50,783 nt of DNA from Pseudanabaena sp. Salubria-1 (GTDB lineage: Bacteria > Cyanobacteriota > Cyanobacteriia > Pseudanabaenales > Pseudanabaenaceae): NCBI GenBank assembly GCA_023336205.1, contig JALQCR010000047.1:1-50783 (forward strand), given 5' to 3'. A program made the position numbers and the translations under genes. Positions within the stretch are counted from its first letter, which is position 1, and every line of letters starts with the position of its first letter. The notes beneath the pieces were generated by a model that saw nothing but the letters and a program-made list of their open reading frames with translations, was not told the DNA's origin and made no database searches. Below are positions 7,919-16,107 of the stretch, in pieces.

Positions 7919-9511
7919 ATGTTAAGTCTCGAAAACTTCCCTTGGCTCACGTTTATCATTGCCTTTCCCATAGTTATGTCCCTCATGATTGCCTTTGTGC
8001 CAGACAAAGGTGACGGCAAAACCATTCGCTGGTTTGCACTTGTAGTTGGACTGATTGACTTTGCGGCGATCGCCTATGCCTTCTGCACAAAGTATGACTA
8101 CAGCAACCCCAACCTCCAGCTCGCTGAGAGCTATTCATGGGTTCCACAACTGGGGCTAAATTGGTCAGTGGGCGTTGATGGACTCTCGATGCCTTTGGTC
8201 TTGCTGACTGGATTTATCACCACATTAGCAATCTTGGCATCCTGGCCCGTCACCCTGAAGCCTCGCTTATTTTACTTTTTGTTGCTATCGATGTACGGCG
8301 CACAAATCGCCGTATTCGCGGTACAGGATATGCTGCTGTTTTTCCTAACATGGGAATTAGAGCTAATCCCCGTCTACCTATTGCTATCGATCTGGGGAGG
8401 CTATAAGCGACTATATGCCGCTACGAAGTTTATTCTTTACACAGCGATCGGTTCGCTGTTTATCCTTGTAGCTGGGCTTGCTATGGCATTCTATGGTGAT
8501 ACTGTCACCTTTGATATGACAGCCCTCGCCAATAAAGACTATCCGCTCACATTCCAATTGCTAGCCTACGGTGCATTCTTGATTTCCTATGGAGTCAAAC
8601 TGCCAATTTTTCCTTTGCATACATGGCTACCCGATGCTCACGGTGAAGCAACAGCACCAGTTCACATGCTCCTTGCAGGTATCCTGCTAAAAATGGGTGG
8701 TTATGCCCTGATGCGGATGAATGCAGGGATGTTGCCTGAAGCCCATGCTTACTTTGCACCGATCTTGGTAATCTTGGGGATCGTGAATATTATTTACGCG
8801 GCGCTTACATCTTTTGCACAGCGCAGCCTCAAACGCAAAATCGCCTATTCATCGATCTCACACATGGGATTTGTATTGATCGGTTTAGCCTCATTCACAG
8901 ATCTCGGTACTAGCGGCGCAATGTTGCAAATGATCTCCCACGGACTAATTGGCGCAAGTCTGTTCTTCCTTGTAGGTGCAACTTATGATCGCACCCATAC
9001 TTTAATCCTTGATGAGATGGGCGGTGTTGGTCAACAGATGCCAAAAATCTTTGCGATGTTTACCACTTGCTCCCTCGCGTCTTTGGCTTTGCCAGGGATG
9101 AGTGGTTTTGTGGCGGAGGTAATGATTTTTGTCGGTTTTGCCACTAGTGATGCCTATAGCGGCACATTTAAAGTTATTGCTCTATTGCTGATGGCAGTGG
9201 GTGTAATTTTAACTCCCGTCTATTTGCTATCAATGTTGCGTGAAATTTTCTACGGTAAAGAAAACGCAGAACTCACATCACATCAAGATCTTGTGGATGC
9301 AGAACCTCGCGAAGTGTTTATCATTGCTTGTCTATTGGTTCCGATTATTGGGATTGGCTTCTATCCCAAAATTGTTACTCAAATCTACGATTCAACCACA
9401 ACTCAACTAGCAGCAACCCTGCGTGAAGCTGTACCTGTCTTAGCCAATAAACGTGATAACAAACGTTTGGCAAGTTTACAGGCTCAGGCATCACCAAGTT
9501 TAAGCAAATAA
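7919..9511 (+). CDS. ndhD: NDH-1 subunit NdhD (chain M)
   Basis: An integral membrane subunit of the cyanobacterial NDH-1 complex (proton-pumping plastoquinone reductase used in respiration, cyclic electron flow or CO2 uptake). The 530-residue protein has about 14 hydrophobic segments and the antiporter-like core: LTWELELIPVYLLL, HTWLPDAHGEATAPVHMLL and KRKIAYSSISHMGF with the conserved lysines, glutamate and histidines. Start ATG 7919 is preferred to an in-frame TTG two codons upstream. Cyanobacteria have several ndhD paralogues (NDH-1L/1L' versus CO2-uptake types); no ndhF or cup genes are adjacent to settle which this is. Its stop codon lies inside the terminator stem. Confidence 0.95.
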   Translation: MLSLENFPWLTFIIAFPIVMSLMIAFVPDKGDGKTIRWFALVVGLIDFAAIAYAFCTKYDYSNPNLQLAESYSWVPQLGLNWSVGVDGLSMPLVLLTGFITTLAILASWPVTLKPRLFYFLLLSMYGAQIAVFAVQDMLLFFLTWELELIPVYLLLSIWGGYKRLYAATKFILYTAIGSLFILVAGLAMAFYGDTVTFDMTALANKDYPLTFQLLAYGAFLISYGVKLPIFPLHTWLPDAHGEATAPVHMLLAGILLKMGGYALMRMNAGMLPEAHAYFAPILVILGIVNIIYAALTSFAQRSLKRKIAYSSISHMGFVLIGLASFTDLGTSGAMLQMISHGLIGASLFFLVGATYDRTHTLILDEMGGVGQQMPKIFAMFTTCSLASLALPGMSGFVAEVMIFVGFATSDAYSGTFKVIALLLMAVGVILTPVYLLSMLREIFYGKENAELTSHQDLVDAEPREVFIIACLLVPIIGIGFYPKIVTQIYDSTTTQLAATLREAVPVLANKRDNKRLASLQAQASPSLSK

Positions 9512-9576
9512 AAAAAGAGGGCTCGCTTAGCGAGCCCTCTTTTTTTATTGAGAGGCGACGAGAAGAGTCGCCTCTC
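9507..9576 (+). terminator. ndhD terminator and second hairpin
   Basis: The first hairpin (9507-9549) has perfect 20-bp arms around TTA with A7/T7 flanks; the ndhD stop TAA (9509-9511) is within the left arm. A second, weaker hairpin pairs GAGAGGCGAC (9550-9559) with GTCGCCTCTC (9567-9576). Confidence 0.9.
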
Positions 9577-9672
9577 GTCTTTTGGTTTTTGAGAAGCTTT
9601 TGTTAAGCATTGCTGAAAATCAAGATAAAATCTTAATCTAGTTGCAGCAATTTATTTATAAATTCCGATCGC

Positions 9673-11172
9673 ATGATTTTCCCTGAGTATTCTGACTTTA
9701 TTGAACTTGCTAAGCAGGGCAACTTTGTACCTGTTTATATGGAACTGGTTGCAGATCTTGATACACCTGTGTCGGCTTGGTATCGAGTATGTCAAGGTCA
9801 GCCCTATAGCTTTTTATTAGAGTCAGTCGAGGGCGGAGAAAGACTTGGGCGCTACAGTTTACTGGGTTGCGATCCTCTATGGGTATTAGAAGCCAGGGGC
9901 GATCGCACTACGCAGACATTTCGTAATGGCAATGTGAAAGAGTTTGTGGGCAATCCTTTTCAGCATTTAAATAATTGCCTCGCGTCGATTAAACCTGTGC
10001 ATTTACCTGAGTTGCCGCCAAGTTTGGGAGGACTATTTGGTTATTGGGGCTACGAATTAATTAATTGGATCGAGCCAAAAGTGCCTGTTTATTCTTGCCA
10101 TGAGGGGGATACTCCTGACGGTGTATGGATGCAGGTAGATAGTTTGCTGGTATTCGATCAGGTCAAGCGCAAGATTTGGGCGATCGCATATGCGGATTTG
10201 AGTAACGGTGAGTCTCCTGAAACTGCTTATAAATCGGCTTGCGATCGCTTGACAGTGTTGGTGGATAAACTGCGATCGCCACTAGATCGCCAAAAAACAG
10301 CGATTACTTGGACAAATCCGCGCTTGCAGCCACCCGTAAGTTATACGAGCAATGTCACACGCGAGAAATTTTGCAAAGCGGTCGAACAGGGCAAAGAGCA
10401 TATTAAGGCTGGAGATATTTTCCAAGTCGTCCTTTCACAACGTTTAACGACAGAGTTTAAGGGAGAACCATTCAGTTTGTATCGCTCTTTGCGCGTGGTC
10501 AATCCTTCGCCTTACATGGCTTTCTTCAATTTTAAAGATTGGCAGCTAATTGGTTCTAGTCCTGAAATCATGGTCAAAGCGGAAGTAATTGATGGAGTCT
10601 CGCGCACAGTTCTCCGCCCGATCGCAGGAACTCGCCCTAGAGGTGCAACACCTATGGAAGATGCAGAACTAGCCAAGGATTTACTCGCCGATCCGAAGGA
10701 AGTTGCCGAACATGTCATGCTCGTGGATTTGGGACGCAATGATCTTGGTCGAGTTTGCAAAAGTGGCACGGTGAAAGTCGATGAATTGATGTCGATTGAG
10801 CTTTATTCCCATGTGATGCATATCGTCAGTAATGTCGTTGGCGAAATTCGTCCTGAAAAGACAGCTTGGGATCTACTTCAGGCGTGCTTCCCTGCGGGTA
10901 CGGTGAGCGGTGCGCCAAAGATTCGAGCCATGGATATCATTCATAACTTGGAAGGCGATCGCCGAGGCACTTATGCGGGAGCCTACGGCTACTATGACTT
11001 TGAAGGTCAGCTAAACACAGCCATCACGATTCGGACAATGGTAACGAAGGATGGAAGGGCTAGTGTTCAAGCTGGCGCGGGCGTAGTTGCCGATTCTGAT
11101 CCTGAGAAGGAATATCAAGAAACCTTGAATAAAGCAAAGGGAATGTTGGAATCATTACGCTGTTTGGGATAG
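9673..11172 (+). CDS. trpE: Anthranilate synthase component I
   Basis: TrpE converts chorismate plus ammonia (from the TrpG glutaminase) to anthranilate, the first step of tryptophan synthesis. The 499-residue protein has the N-terminal domain with the LLES and GRYSLLG segment seen near the tryptophan-inhibition site in this family, then the chorismate-binding domain with FQVVLSQR, PIAGTRPRG, DLGRNDLGRV, ACFPAGTVSGAPK and IRTMV. Length is normal. No trpG lies nearby; trpB is 38 kb away, so the pathway is dispersed as is usual in cyanobacteria. No leader peptide or attenuator is evident in the 120-bp upstream gap. Confidence 0.95.
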   Translation: MIFPEYSDFIELAKQGNFVPVYMELVADLDTPVSAWYRVCQGQPYSFLLESVEGGERLGRYSLLGCDPLWVLEARGDRTTQTFRNGNVKEFVGNPFQHLNNCLASIKPVHLPELPPSLGGLFGYWGYELINWIEPKVPVYSCHEGDTPDGVWMQVDSLLVFDQVKRKIWAIAYADLSNGESPETAYKSACDRLTVLVDKLRSPLDRQKTAITWTNPRLQPPVSYTSNVTREKFCKAVEQGKEHIKAGDIFQVVLSQRLTTEFKGEPFSLYRSLRVVNPSPYMAFFNFKDWQLIGSSPEIMVKAEVIDGVSRTVLRPIAGTRPRGATPMEDAELAKDLLADPKEVAEHVMLVDLGRNDLGRVCKSGTVKVDELMSIELYSHVMHIVSNVVGEIRPEKTAWDLLQACFPAGTVSGAPKIRAMDIIHNLEGDRRGTYAGAYGYYDFEGQLNTAITIRTMVTKDGRASVQAGAGVVADSDPEKEYQETLNKAKGMLESLRCLG

Positions 11173-11195
11173 TAAACAATTAAGGAGGTTCGCTA

Positions 11196-11786
11196 ATGCT
11201 AGTTCAAACTAAACGCTTCACGATCGCAGAATATCATCGCCTTGATGAAATTGGGCTGTTGCAACAAGGCGATCGCGAGGCTCGCACTGAATTGATTAGA
11301 GGAGAAATTGTTTACATGGTAGCTAAGGGGATTCGGCATACATTTTGTTGTCGCAATTTATTAGATGAATTGTCAACGCTGGTAAAGGGGCGGGGAAGAT
11401 TGCAATGTCAAGATCCGATTTTGTTGCCAATCGACAGCGAACCTGAACCAGATTTTGTGATTTTGCGCGATCGCTCTGATAATTATCTAACTGGGCATCC
11501 TACGCCTGAAGATATTTTGTTAGTGATTGAAATTGCTGATTCTTCGCTAAATTACGATCGCGATATCAAAGGGACGCTTTATGCAGAAGCAGGAATTGAG
11601 CATTATTGGTTATTTAATTTAATTGATAACCGATTGGAAGCTTACAGCCAACCTTATCGTGATGTGCAGGGAAAGGGTAACTATGCGCAACGCAAGTATG
11701 TTCTATCGCATCAAGCGATTGCCCTACCGACTTTTCCTGACCTACAAATTGAACTTATCAAGATTTTACCGAGTATTACAGAATAA
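11196..11786 (+). CDS. Uma2-family (DUF820) putative endonuclease-fold protein
   Basis: A 196-residue member of the Uma2/DUF820 family, which is greatly expanded in cyanobacteria. The restriction-endonuclease-like core is visible: an early glutamate (ELIRGEIVYM), then PEPDFVILRD, then DILLVIEIADSS followed by DYDRDIKGTLYAEAGIEHYWL-type residues. These resemble a PD-(D/E)XK active site. The biological substrate of the family is unknown. A strong ribosome-binding site (AAGGAGG, 11182-11188) precedes the ATG. Its stop overlaps the bioD start (TAATG), indicating translational coupling. A second member is at 23594-24184. Confidence 0.88.
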   Translation: MLVQTKRFTIAEYHRLDEIGLLQQGDREARTELIRGEIVYMVAKGIRHTFCCRNLLDELSTLVKGRGRLQCQDPILLPIDSEPEPDFVILRDRSDNYLTGHPTPEDILLVIEIADSSLNYDRDIKGTLYAEAGIEHYWLFNLIDNRLEAYSQPYRDVQGKGNYAQRKYVLSHQAIALPTFPDLQIELIKILPSITE

Positions 11787-12490
11787 TGACGAAACCTCTA
11801 TTGATTGTTGGAAGTGACACGGGTGTGGGTAAGACTGTGTTAACGGCGGCTTTGGCAGCCTATTGGTTGACCTATCGCGATCGCAATGTATCTCCAACCG
11901 AACCTAGTAAATCTCTCGGTATTTATAAACCTTTGCAATCGGGAGAAGGCGATCGCGAGTTTTATAATCAGACTTTTAATCTTTCTCAAACCCTTGCAGA
12001 AATCACTCCTTTATATTTTGAAACGCCGATCGCACCTGCGATCGCGGCTTATAAAGAAGGGAAACCGATTGATTTGGCTTTGATTTGGCAACAGTTCCAA
12101 AAGCTGCAAGAACAAAAAGAATGTTTGCTGGTGGAATCAATGGGCGGATTGGGGTCACCGATTACAGATGAGTATATCGTGGCAGATTTGGCGCGAGATT
12201 GGGCTTTGGAGGCAATTTTAGTTGTACCTGTGCGTTTGGGAGCCATCTCTCAGGCGATCGCAAATGTTGCCTTGGCAAATCTGCAAAAGGTGAAGCTCCG
12301 AGGAATCGTGCTGAGCTGTTCTCAAGTTTATACGACCGAAGAGATAGAGCAACTTGCACCACCGCAGATGATTTCTCGACTTGCTTCAGTTCCTGTTTTG
12401 GGAATTCTGCCTTATGTAAACGATTTAAGTGATATTTCGCAATTGGCTCTTGCGGCTTCAGAGTTAGACATCGAAAGAATTCTGATTTAG
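11786..12490 (+). CDS. bioD: Dethiobiotin synthase
   Basis: BioD closes the ureido ring of dethiobiotin from 7,8-diaminopelargonate, CO2 and ATP, the penultimate step of biotin synthesis. The 234-residue protein starts with the P-loop IVGSDTGVGKTVLT and has YKPLQSGE, the LVESMGGLGSPI motif and LVVPVRLGAISQA. Length and motif order fit the family. It overlaps the upstream Uma2 gene by one base. No other bio gene is in the window. Upstream coupling with an Uma2 gene has no obvious functional meaning. Confidence 0.93.
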   Translation: MTKPLLIVGSDTGVGKTVLTAALAAYWLTYRDRNVSPTEPSKSLGIYKPLQSGEGDREFYNQTFNLSQTLAEITPLYFETPIAPAIAAYKEGKPIDLALIWQQFQKLQEQKECLLVESMGGLGSPITDEYIVADLARDWALEAILVVPVRLGAISQAIANVALANLQKVKLRGIVLSCSQVYTTEEIEQLAPPQMISRLASVPVLGILPYVNDLSDISQLALAASELDIERILI

Positions 12491-12506
12491 TAATCAGCCT
12501 CACGTA

Positions 12507-12848
12507 GTGGCATACATTACTAATGATATAAATGAAGCTATGTATGATCGCCTTACTGCTATAGCTTTTCTCAAGCAAATTTCTGCCGATCACCAAAATG
12601 AAGATCGCAGTGAAATTGTCGTGCCTTTAGGCGATCTCCCGATTACTTTGGGGCGCGATCCTATTTGTGAAGTGGCGATTGATATCAATATGTATGGCTC
12701 GGTGTCTCGTCGTCATGCCGAGATCCGACCAATCTTTGTAAGACAAAAATTTGAGGGCTGGGAAATTTGCGATCTCGACAGCGCCAATGGCACATTTATC
12801 AATGATCGCCGTTTATATAGCTGCTATCCGCTTAAGCATGGCGATCGC
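12507..12848 (+). pseudogene. FHA-PrsW gene, 5' part (FHA domain)
   Basis: The N-terminal 114 codons of a gene split by the IS4-like element at 12849. It encodes a forkhead-associated (FHA) domain that binds phosphothreonine: residues show ITLGRDP, the SRRHAEI motif and LDSANGTFIN, ending at HGDR. The start may be GTG 12507 or ATG 12540; the latter is 12 codons downstream. The frame reads on into the IS and stops at 13013, giving a possible 168-residue protein with an almost complete FHA domain and a foreign tail. Removing the IS and one 9-bp repeat joins it in frame to 14156-15145. Confidence 0.9.
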
Positions 12849-14146
12849 CTTAGTGGTGCAGAAAACTCATGGGAGTCTCAAGATGAGACAATGGTAATAC
12901 GGGCAAATTCGATACGAAAATCTAACTTTTCGCGTTTAGCAATAGAAGCAGAGGCAGGAGGAGGATTAGTTCTAGGCAAAATCTGCAAAATAGGAAGAGA
13001 TTTTTGTTGGTAAAGAAGAGTGTGAAGCTGACGGAGACCGAGTTGCAGAAAACTCAAGCCGCGATGATCGTGCCAATCAATCGCAGCCCTTTGCCCCAAA
13101 CGCACCAACATTATGCCAAGAATTACAGCAATCAGGTTAGCCGTGGCAAGGAGCATAAATAAACAGGTAAGAGCTTGAGCATCACGGAGATGAGAGCTAA
13201 CAACATTAAAAGCCGCCGACTTATAGTCTTTAAAATGGGGTTCGATTCCACCAAAGCGTTTGCCATAGAGAGCAAAAGTCTGTAATGAAGGGGGAATATC
13301 GCTAAGGACAGCCCATGAACCGTTAGCCATGTCTAGGTTAGCCGTCGCTAAATGACAATTAACATCACCGAGTACGGTGACATCGGGAACTAGATAAGCT
13401 TGCTCTGCGGGAGGTATCAGTTGTTCAACACGCTTGGTTGTACCTGTTGGCAGAGTCACTAGCAGATCGCTCTTTGCGCGAATTGCCCAAGACCAGTGAT
13501 TTTGCTGTAACCATCGGATTAATTCCCCATGTTCAAAACCTCGGTCGGCAAGCAAGGTCACCGTACTTTGTGGCGGCAATAGAGAGCGTACTTGTTCTAA
13601 GACGGGACGATAATGTTCAAAGCCAACTGTAGCGCTGCCATGCTCTAGTACTACTTGAGCTAGAGTAATCGACCTCCCTCCCCAAATCAAGCATACTTCT
13701 ATAAGACAGAATTTATCCCACAGCATACTTGTGTCTAAGGCTAGTTCCAACGATTCTCCTGCAAATGCTTGGAGAAAGTGCTTCACCAATGGGTTATAGA
13801 ATCTCTCGGCGATGATATGTGGATTATGCACAAAGTAGCTTAGTCTTTCCATCTGACTTCTGGCTTGGCACTCTCGATGGCTTAAATAGGGCAACCAATG
13901 ACTCAGACTCGCACTTCCTGATTGCAATATCGCAGCTACAGACTCCGCAAATCCTTGGAGATGTCGCTTATCTTTTGGCTTGAGCCATTGACGCAATTGT
14001 TGTTGTAGCTGAAGATATAGGTGGGGCATGGATAAGATCTTTTGTTGAGGAACTTGAGTATCTCATCTCTTGCCCCTTTTTGCCTCTTGTCTCATGATGA
14101 GATTCTATGCCTAGCAACGCTTTTCAGATTTTTCTGCACCACTAAG
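12849..14146 (-). mobile_element. IS4-like element, copy 2 (in an FHA gene)
   Basis: A 1298-bp element with the same terminal repeats as copy 1 (CTTAGTGGTGCAGAAA). The target duplication is GGCGATCGC at 12840-12848 and 14147-14155, which contains the HIP1 octamer. It is in the same orientation as copy 1, 8.2 kb away. It splits an FHA-PrsW coding sequence. Confidence 0.95.
12878..14029 (-). CDS. IS4-family-like DDE transposase, copy 2
   Basis: 383 residues, start ATG 14029, same length as copy 1. It has the same catalytic residues: LALDTSMLWDK, LLADRGFEHG and the YGKRFGGIEPHFKDYK signature. Differences from copy 1 are confined to the first ~35 and last ~35 residues plus one Met/Ile change at the first catalytic motif. 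The gene appears intact, so this element could still be active and able to move copy 1 in trans. Confidence 0.92.
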   Translation of the reverse strand: MPHLYLQLQQQLRQWLKPKDKRHLQGFAESVAAILQSGSASLSHWLPYLSHRECQARSQMERLSYFVHNPHIIAERFYNPLVKHFLQAFAGESLELALDTSMLWDKFCLIEVCLIWGGRSITLAQVVLEHGSATVGFEHYRPVLEQVRSLLPPQSTVTLLADRGFEHGELIRWLQQNHWSWAIRAKSDLLVTLPTGTTKRVEQLIPPAEQAYLVPDVTVLGDVNCHLATANLDMANGSWAVLSDIPPSLQTFALYGKRFGGIEPHFKDYKSAAFNVVSSHLRDAQALTCLFMLLATANLIAVILGIMLVRLGQRAAIDWHDHRGLSFLQLGLRQLHTLLYQQKSLPILQILPRTNPPPASASIAKREKLDFRIEFARITIVSS

Positions 14147-14155
14147 GGCGATCGC

Positions 14156-15145
14156 ATTCAGTTAACTAAAGATGGTCCTCAATTTGTTTTTGAACTAGAG
14201 ACTAACCCTGAGACAACTTTAGAAACTAATCATAGGCTGCGTCCGCGATCGCAAATTACAAGCATTACACTGACAAAGCTATTACCAATTTTCTCAAAGG
14301 GTAATGATCTTTGGAAAAAAGCTTATCTCTTCCCGGGGATTTTAACGGTCGGTTTTGTCGTGATGATGTTTGCTTTTTTAGGGCAACCGCAATTATTTAA
14401 TCTAACAATTTCGGTATATATCAGCCTAGCAGCTTATTATTTTGTATATCAACTTTGTGGCAAAAATAAGCCTTGGTGGGTGATTTTAGGAGCGGCGGTA
14501 TTTACGGCTGCGACTCTCAGAAGTCCTATTTTGAATCTTTTCTTATGGTTTTTTTATAAGGTTTTACCAGGTACTGCGCCGACAGGGCAGGTTAGCTTTA
14601 TCAGTGTATTGATTGCCATGTTTTTTGGAGCAGGCTTAATGGAGGAGCTGCTCAAGGCTCTGCCAATATTTGCACTTTGGTTTATGGGTTTGCGATTTGG
14701 AAAGAAATGGCGATCGCGTTTTGGCATTAGTGAGCCATTGGATGGAATTTTGATTGGTGCGGCTTCGGCAGTGGGTTTTACATTAACGGAAACTCTGGGG
14801 CTATATGTGCCGAGTATTGTCCAAAGTATCTCTAATCAGGCAGGTAGTTTAGAAATTGCTGAGCTTACGGGTTTGCAATTGTTGATTCCCCGTGTGCTTG
14901 GCTCAGTGGCAGGACATATGGCTTATAGCGGTTATTTCGGCTATTTTATCGGTCTCAGCATTATGAAACCTTCTCGACGTTGGCAAATTCTGACGATTGG
15001 ATATCTCAGTTCGGCTTTGCTTCATGCCCTTTGGAATACAAGCGCATTAGTAAGTTTTTGGCTTTTGGCGATAGTTGGCGGGATTTCCTATGCATTTCTA
15101 GTAGCCGCAATTCTCAAAGCCCATAGTTTTTCTTCAAAGGTATAA
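14156..15145 (+). pseudogene. FHA-PrsW gene, 3' part (PrsW-like membrane protease)
   Basis: Continuation of the interrupted gene. It codes for a multi-spanning membrane domain with about eight hydrophobic segments and PrsW-family signatures: GLMEELLKALPIF (catalytic-type EE..K), EPLDGILIGAASAVGFTLTET and LLHALWN. PrsW proteases cleave anti-sigma factors within the membrane in Bacillus. The whole restored protein would be about 443 residues: N-terminal FHA, linker, membrane protease. A fusion of phosphothreonine recognition to PrsW suggests proteolysis steered by Ser/Thr phosphorylation. Its stop is one base from the stop of the convergent deacetylase gene. Confidence 0.88.
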
Positions 15146-15146
15146 C

Positions 15147-16064
15147 CTATAGACGGTATTGACGATATACGTCACTGGCAGCACGATGCAAGAGGGAATG
15201 TCGATAAACTAGCGATCGCATGTCTTCACAATAACCACCACCGATCACGCAGCCAACAGGAAAACCTTGCGAAATACAAGTACTCAAAACCTGCATGTCG
15301 CGCCGAAATATACCCGCATCAGTGAGCGCGAGTTTGCCAAGGCGATCGCCAATGTGCGGATCTACTCCCGCATCGTAAAGCACTAAGTCAGGCTGAAATT
15401 CGGTTAATAAATCTGGTAAATAATCAGCAAGAGTGCGTAAATATTCATCATCTTCCATTCCTTCGCGCAGAGGTACATCGCGATCGCTGATTTGTTTGAT
15501 CGATGGAAAGTTAATCTGACAGTGCATCGAGAAGGTAAACACATTTGGCTCATCCTGAAAAATAAGAGCCGTTCCATCGCCTTGATGGACATCCAGATCG
15601 ACAATCAGGATTTTTTTGACCAGTTCTTCTTTTAAAAGTACTCGCGAAGCGATCGCAAGATCATTAAATATACAAAATCCTGAACCATAGCTAGGAAAAG
15701 CATGATGAGTTCCTCCTGCTGTATTGCAAGCTAAGCCGTGAGCTAAGGCTAGCCGCGCAGTTAATAATGTGCCACCTACTGCGATTCTGGTGCGATAGGC
15801 AAGCTCTGGACTCCAAGGTAATCCGATCCTGCGCTGAGCTTTAGGATCAAGATTTCCTGTCCAATATGCGTCAACATATTCGCGATCATGCACTAAGGCG
15901 ATCGCTTCCAATTCTGGTAACTCTGGCGTAAAAAACTGCTCTGGTCGCGCTACCCCATCGACTATCAGCATCTCATGGAGCAAGCGAAACTTTTCCATTG
16001 GGAACCGATTGGTATTAGCGATCGGTGCAACGTAATTGGGATGATAAATAAGAGGCAAATCCAT
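15147..16064 (-). CDS. Histone-deacetylase-family amidohydrolase (AcuC-like)
   Basis: A 305-residue member of the zinc-dependent deacetylase superfamily that removes acetyl groups from lysines or polyamines. Active-site motifs are present: the double histidine in GGTHHAFP, FCIFNDLAIA, the zinc ligands in VDLDVHQGDGT, and the second Asp ligand in YDAGVDPHIGDRLG. I chose ATG 16064 because an in-frame start at 16091 would place the first residues inside the crtQ terminator hairpin. It lies downstream of crtQ on the same strand but beyond that terminator. The substrate in cyanobacteria is not known. Confidence 0.9.
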   Translation of the reverse strand: MDLPLIYHPNYVAPIANTNRFPMEKFRLLHEMLIVDGVARPEQFFTPELPELEAIALVHDREYVDAYWTGNLDPKAQRRIGLPWSPELAYRTRIAVGGTLLTARLALAHGLACNTAGGTHHAFPSYGSGFCIFNDLAIASRVLLKEELVKKILIVDLDVHQGDGTALIFQDEPNVFTFSMHCQINFPSIKQISDRDVPLREGMEDDEYLRTLADYLPDLLTEFQPDLVLYDAGVDPHIGDRLGKLALTDAGIFRRDMQVLSTCISQGFPVGCVIGGGYCEDMRSLVYRHSLLHRAASDVYRQYRL

Positions 16065-16074
16065 AGTTCTTACC

Positions 16075-16107
16075 AAAAAAGAACCGTGCATTGCACGGTT
16101 CTTTTTT
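16075..16107 (-). terminator. crtQ terminator
   Basis: Perfect 15-bp arms (AAAAAAGAACCGTGC and its complement) around ATT. The stem abuts the crtQ stop codon at 16108-16110. Confidence 0.9.

Noticed and set aside
14042..14155. An extension of the PrsW part starting inside the IS (MLRNLSISSLAP...)
   Set aside because: It is IS-end sequence read in frame by chance; the restored FHA junction shows the true upstream coding sequence.
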